From the NCBI GenBank assembly GCA_937996825.1, contig CALKUJ010000138.1, positions 1 through 8,089 of the forward strand: 8,089 nt of DNA, given 5' to 3'. Positions within the stretch are counted from its first letter, which is position 1, and the number at the start of each line of letters is the position of its first letter. Below are positions 5,673 through 8,089 of the stretch, piece by piece. The notes under the pieces are model-generated. The model saw only the letters and a list, made by a program, of their open reading frames with translations, did no database searches and was not told the origin of the DNA. The DNA comes from an uncultured Polynucleobacter sp. Lineage in GTDB: Bacteria; Pseudomonadota; Gammaproteobacteria; Burkholderiales; Burkholderiaceae. Position numbers and translations under genes: made by a program.

Positions 5673-6689
5673 TTAGTGAGTTAGTTGATTGACAGAGTTT
5701 AGGACGTCTTTCACTTCTATGTCCACTAAACATTTCAAATGACCAAGAGGGCAAGTCCTCTTGAAGCAGGGACTACATTCAAGATGTAGCCAATGTATCG
5801 ACGCGAGTTTAGATAGTGGTGGCGTATGCCTTGGATCGCTAGAGCCAAAAATGGCCACCTGAGGGCGTCTGAATGCTGCAGCGATATGCATCAAACCAGA
5901 ATCATTGCTGATCACAGCTGTGGCCTTGCTGATAGTTGCCATGGCATCTTCAAGACTGGTTTGACCGCACCAATTGATCACTTTATCTGGATGAGCACTC
6001 ATTGAAGCGATATCACTGCCAATGGCAAACTCTTTCTTACTTCCCAAGATAACTACCAAAGAATTTTCTTTTGTTTCGATGATATTTTTAGCTAGTTGTC
6101 CAAAATGTTCGATTGGCCATTGTTTGGCAGGACCATATTCAGCACCAGGACATAAAACATAAAGATCTTGATGCGCCTGAATTTTTTGAAGCCTTTGTTG
6201 GCTATCAGTGATCATTGCATCAGGCAGTGATAGATGTGGCTCAGGTACTTCTGACGACGTGCTGCCTGACAGAGCAAAATAGTGACTCGACATCGGTGGG
6301 CGATGTGATCGTGATGGATTTTTATGAGCTTGATTGATCAAGCCCCAACGCATTTCACCTTGATAGCCTATTCTGTTAGGAATCTTGGCAAGCCACGGAA
6401 TCAATGCTGATTTAAAGCTATTGGGTAAAACATAAGCATGTGTATATGCAGTCAAAGCCAATTGTTTGGCCAGAGCTTTACGCTCTTTCCACTGTAGTGA
6501 GCCGTGCTGAAAATCAGCGGTGATGATTTGATCAACAGCTGGGATTGCTTTCATGATGCTAGCCACCCATGGAGTGGCTAAAACATCAATCTGACTGTTG
6601 GGATTATTTTTTTTAAGTTGAGATATCAGAGGCTCAGTCATCACTGCATCACCAATCCAATTGGGTGCAATGATGAGTATCTTCACCAT
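5673..6689 (-). CDS. waaF: LPS heptosyltransferase II
   Basis: A 338-residue GT9-family glycosyltransferase that adds the second L-glycero-D-manno-heptose to the inner core of LPS on the cytoplasmic face of the inner membrane. Seen: the N-terminal motif ILIIAPNWIGDAVMTEPL with Asp14, the likely catalytic base; the nucleotide-sugar region CPGAEYGPAKQWP (180-192); SNDSGLMHIAAA (261-272) with GSSDPRHT (282-289); and the cysteine-rich end ECSPCFKRTCPLGHLKC (304-320) typical of WaaF. Start choice: ATG 6689 gives the family N-terminus MVKILIIAPNWIGD. A longer frame to 6758 would overlap the upstream zinc-finger gene and adds nothing family-like. Its ATG follows the zinc-finger stop by one base (TAAGATG), so translation is probably coupled. 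Confidence 0.96.
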   Translation of the reverse strand: MVKILIIAPNWIGDAVMTEPLISQLKKNNPNSQIDVLATPWVASIMKAIPAVDQIITADFQHGSLQWKERKALAKQLALTAYTHAYVLPNSFKSALIPWLAKIPNRIGYQGEMRWGLINQAHKNPSRSHRPPMSSHYFALSGSTSSEVPEPHLSLPDAMITDSQQRLQKIQAHQDLYVLCPGAEYGPAKQWPIEHFGQLAKNIIETKENSLVVILGSKKEFAIGSDIASMSAHPDKVINWCGQTSLEDAMATISKATAVISNDSGLMHIAAAFRRPQVAIFGSSDPRHTPPLSKLASIHWLHLECSPCFKRTCPLGHLKCLVDIEVKDVLNSVNQLTH

Positions 6690-6690
6690 C

Positions 6691-6882
6691 TTAGTGACCG
6701 TGTGGCTTTGTGCCAGGGAGAAGTTCATATTCAGTGCCGCAGTAAGGGCACTTGGCATGACCTGTTGTTAGCACATCGAGGAAGACACGAGGGTGCATGC
6801 TCCAAGCAGGAGAGTTATTGTTTGGGCAGTGAAGAGGTAAATCTTTTGTGCCATTCACTTTGATAACGCTTTGCTGACTCAT
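6691..6882 (-). CDS. CHCC-type zinc-finger protein (NDUFS6-like)
   Basis: A 63-residue protein of the zf-CHCC family (PF10276), related to the zinc-binding part of the mitochondrial complex I subunit NDUFS6. The four ligands are Cys19 (LHCP), His30 (MHPRVFLDV), Cys45 and Cys48 (CPYCGTEY). The usual HPRVFLDV and CPYCG strings are intact and the length is normal. The bacterial role is not well defined; a structural or assembly role in respiratory complex I is suggested only by homology. The start has a good GAGGT Shine-Dalgarno (complement of 6887-6891). It lies 16 bases after ilvE and one base before waaF, inside a tight operon, an order I recall from other Burkholderiales. Confidence 0.93.
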   Translation of the reverse strand: MSQQSVIKVNGTKDLPLHCPNNNSPAWSMHPRVFLDVLTTGHAKCPYCGTEYELLPGTKPHGH

Positions 6883-6898
6883 GAAGACCTCGGTTTTC

Positions 6899-7819
6899 TT
6901 AAACCACCGTTAGCCAGTGACGATATTTATCGCTCTTGCCGGCTACTGCATCAAAGAATATTTGCTGAATTTTTGTTGTGATTGGACCGCGTGTGCCATC
7001 ACCGATGATGCGATCATCAAGTTCACGAATAGGCGTTACTTCAGCAGCTGTGCCAGTGAAGAAAGCTTCATCACAGCAGTACATCTCATCACGTGTGATG
7101 CGCTTTTCTTTAACTTCAATACCAAGATCTTTAGCAATGGTAAAGATAGCATCACGAGTAATGCCATCTAAACAAGAGGCTAAGTCAGGGGTGTAAATAA
7201 TGCCATTTCTAACAATGAACACGTTCTCGCCTGAACCCTCTGATACATAACCGTCGGTGTCTAGCAGGAGAGCCTCATCGTAACCTTGCGCAGTCACTTC
7301 TTGATTGGCAAGGATTGAATTGATGTAGTAACCAGATGCTTTGGCTCTCACCAAAGAAACGTTCACATGATGTCTTGTGAATGAAGAAGTTTTAACGCGA
7401 ATACCTTTGTTTAAACCATCTTCACCTAAGTAAGCACCCCACTCCCATGCAGCAACTGCAGCATGAATTGAATTACTTCTTGCAGAAATACCTAGTTTTT
7501 CAGAGCCGATCCAAACAATCGGACGAATGTAGCAAGATGCCAATTTATTTTCTTTAACAACATCAATGATTGCTTTGGAAATCTGCTCTTCGGTGTAGTT
7601 CATCTTCATTTGGAAGATTTTTGCTGAATTGAATAAGCGACGTGTGTGCTCTTTCAAACGGAAGATTGCTGGACCAGCATCAGTCTTGTAGGCTCTGACG
7701 CCTTCAAAAACACCCATGCCATAGTGAAGTGTGTGAGTTAACACATGGATGTTTGCGTCTCTCCAAGGGACCATCTTGCCGTCCATCCAAATAAAGCCAT
7801 CACGATTTGCCATTGACAT
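6899..7819 (-). CDS. ilvE: branched-chain amino acid aminotransferase
   Basis: A 306-residue fold-type IV PLP enzyme that interconverts valine, leucine and isoleucine with their 2-oxo acids, using glutamate/2-oxoglutarate. It acts in the cytoplasm. Seen: FIWMDGKMVPWRDA (9-22), LHYGMGVFEGVRAY (31-44), YIRPIVWIG (97-105), the catalytic lysine Lys160 in VRAKASGYYIN, DGYVSEGSGENVF (189-201) with Glu194, and FFTGTAAEVTPI (253-264). The length matches the family. Start choice: ATG 7819 has AGGA (complement of 7828-7831) eight bases upstream and gives the usual MSMANRDGFIW. An in-frame ATG at 7876 lacks these features. It is the first gene of the operon with the zinc finger, waaF and the NTF2-like gene, and is divergent from an azlC-like exporter that handles the same amino acids. 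Confidence 0.96.
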   Translation of the reverse strand: MSMANRDGFIWMDGKMVPWRDANIHVLTHTLHYGMGVFEGVRAYKTDAGPAIFRLKEHTRRLFNSAKIFQMKMNYTEEQISKAIIDVVKENKLASCYIRPIVWIGSEKLGISARSNSIHAAVAAWEWGAYLGEDGLNKGIRVKTSSFTRHHVNVSLVRAKASGYYINSILANQEVTAQGYDEALLLDTDGYVSEGSGENVFIVRNGIIYTPDLASCLDGITRDAIFTIAKDLGIEVKEKRITRDEMYCCDEAFFTGTAAEVTPIRELDDRIIGDGTRGPITTKIQQIFFDAVAGKSDKYRHWLTVV

Positions 7820-7860
7820 GGTTTGTTTCCTAAATTCTGAGAAAAATGGGTTGAAGCGCC

Positions 7861-7889
7861 ATTGTAAAACAGCCACAGGTAGATGGCTA
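7861..7889 (-). promoter_or_regulatory. ilvE: candidate sigma-70 promoter for the ilvE operon
   Basis: On the minus strand TAGCCA (7889-7884; 4 of 6 to the -35 consensus) is followed after 17 bp by TACAAT (7866-7861; 5 of 6 to the -10 consensus). The predicted start near 7854 leaves a leader of about 35 bases before the ilvE ATG and its Shine-Dalgarno. It is the best-spaced pair I found in the spacer. Confidence 0.45.
7871..7888. repeat. small inverted repeat in the ilvE-azlC spacer
   Basis: AGCCA (7871-7875) and TGGCT (7884-7888) form a 5-bp inverted repeat with an 8-bp centre, lying within and over the -35 side of the proposed ilvE promoter. The geometry could suit a dimeric regulator of branched-chain amino acid genes, but such short repeats also arise by chance. 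Confidence 0.25.
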
Positions 7890-7911
7890 TGTCCTTTAAA
7901 TCAGGGCTACT

Positions 7912-7917
7912 TATAAT
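7912..7917 (+). promoter_or_regulatory. perfect -10 box for the azlC-like gene
   Basis: TATAAT matches the sigma-70 -10 consensus exactly and lies 24 bases before the ATG at 7942. No good -35 is seen at 16-18 bp spacing, so it may be weak or need an activator. Transcription would start near 7924, leaving a short leader with the Shine-Dalgarno. Confidence 0.45.
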
Positions 7918-7941
7918 CTTTGCTTCATCAGAGGAAAAATT

Positions 7942-8089
7942 ATGTTGGCTTGGTCTGCTGAGCAAAAGAAAACCATGCGGGATGGCAGTAAAACCATGTC
8001 AAAAGCTGGTTTTGCGATCTTTACTTGGGCCTTGGTCACTGGCATGGCCATGGCTGAATCAAGTCTGACGACCTGGCAAGCCATTGGAA
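7942..8089 (+). CDS. azlC: AzlC-like branched-chain amino acid exporter, 5' end
   Basis: Only the first 49 codons lie in the window. After a charged start (MLAWSAEQKKTMRDGSKTM) comes GFAIFTWALVTGMAMAESSL, which resembles the first membrane segment of AzlC proteins (PF03591). AzlC is the large subunit of the AzlCD exporter for leucine, isoleucine and valine. GAGG (7931-7934) lies seven bases before the ATG, and a perfect -10 box lies farther upstream. Divergent placement next to ilvE supports the assignment. The small partner azlD would be expected just beyond the right edge. The family call rests on one segment, so it is less sure than the other genes. Confidence 0.72.
   Translation, partial: MLAWSAEQKKTMRDGSKTMSKAGFAIFTWALVTGMAMAESSLTTWQAIG

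Noticed and set aside
6690..6758. Longer waaF start at 6758
   Set aside because: It overlaps almost a third of the zinc-finger gene. The family N-terminus begins at MVKILIIAPN (6689).
7820..7876. Longer ilvE start at 7876
   Set aside because: The added 19 residues are not family-like and overlap the proposed promoter. ATG 7819 has a proper Shine-Dalgarno.

Overview
The window looks like a freshwater-type betaproteobacterium of the Burkholderiaceae, most like Polynucleobacter. This rests on protein resemblance, moderate GC (roughly mid-40s by eye) and gene neighbourhoods (sucCD, TerC, moaC, BepA-type M48 peptidase; ilvE, CHCC zinc finger, waaF). No database search was run. Almost everything here is core metabolism or envelope biology. 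I see no CRISPR array, insertion sequence, tRNA, rRNA, toxin-antitoxin pair or defence cluster.

Layout. Bases 1-398 (minus) carry the interior of an alpha-E (DUF403) protein. It runs off the left edge and is broken at its N-terminal side. At about 335-377 the sequence switches abruptly to the last quarter of sucC (plus), followed by complete sucD and a strong terminator. So two unrelated genes are broken at a single point, which means either a genomic rearrangement or a chimeric contig end. Next on the plus strand are a TerC/YjbE membrane protein and a type IV pilin. The pilin has an unusual 5' leader that can fold its Shine-Dalgarno into a long hairpin. A bidirectional terminator separates the pilin from convergent moaC (minus). 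moaC is divergent, by only 26 bp, from a secreted BepA-like M48 metallopeptidase with a helical repeat tail (plus).

The right third is a probable minus-strand operon reading right to left: ilvE, a 63-residue CHCC zinc-finger protein, waaF (LPS heptosyltransferase II) and an NTF2-like protein. Spacings are 16, 1 and 7 bases, so one transcript with translational coupling is likely. An azlC-like branched-chain amino acid exporter starts divergently from ilvE at the right edge, cut off after 49 codons. The shared 122-bp spacer holds plausible promoters and a small inverted repeat.

How the genes relate: sucCD is a TCA-cycle step; ilvE and AzlC make and export branched-chain amino acids; waaF and the M48 peptidase serve outer-membrane LPS and outer-membrane protein quality; the pilin gives surface filaments; moaC makes molybdopterin precursor. 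The two observations most worth follow-up are the sucC/alpha-E breakpoint and the structured pilin leader.
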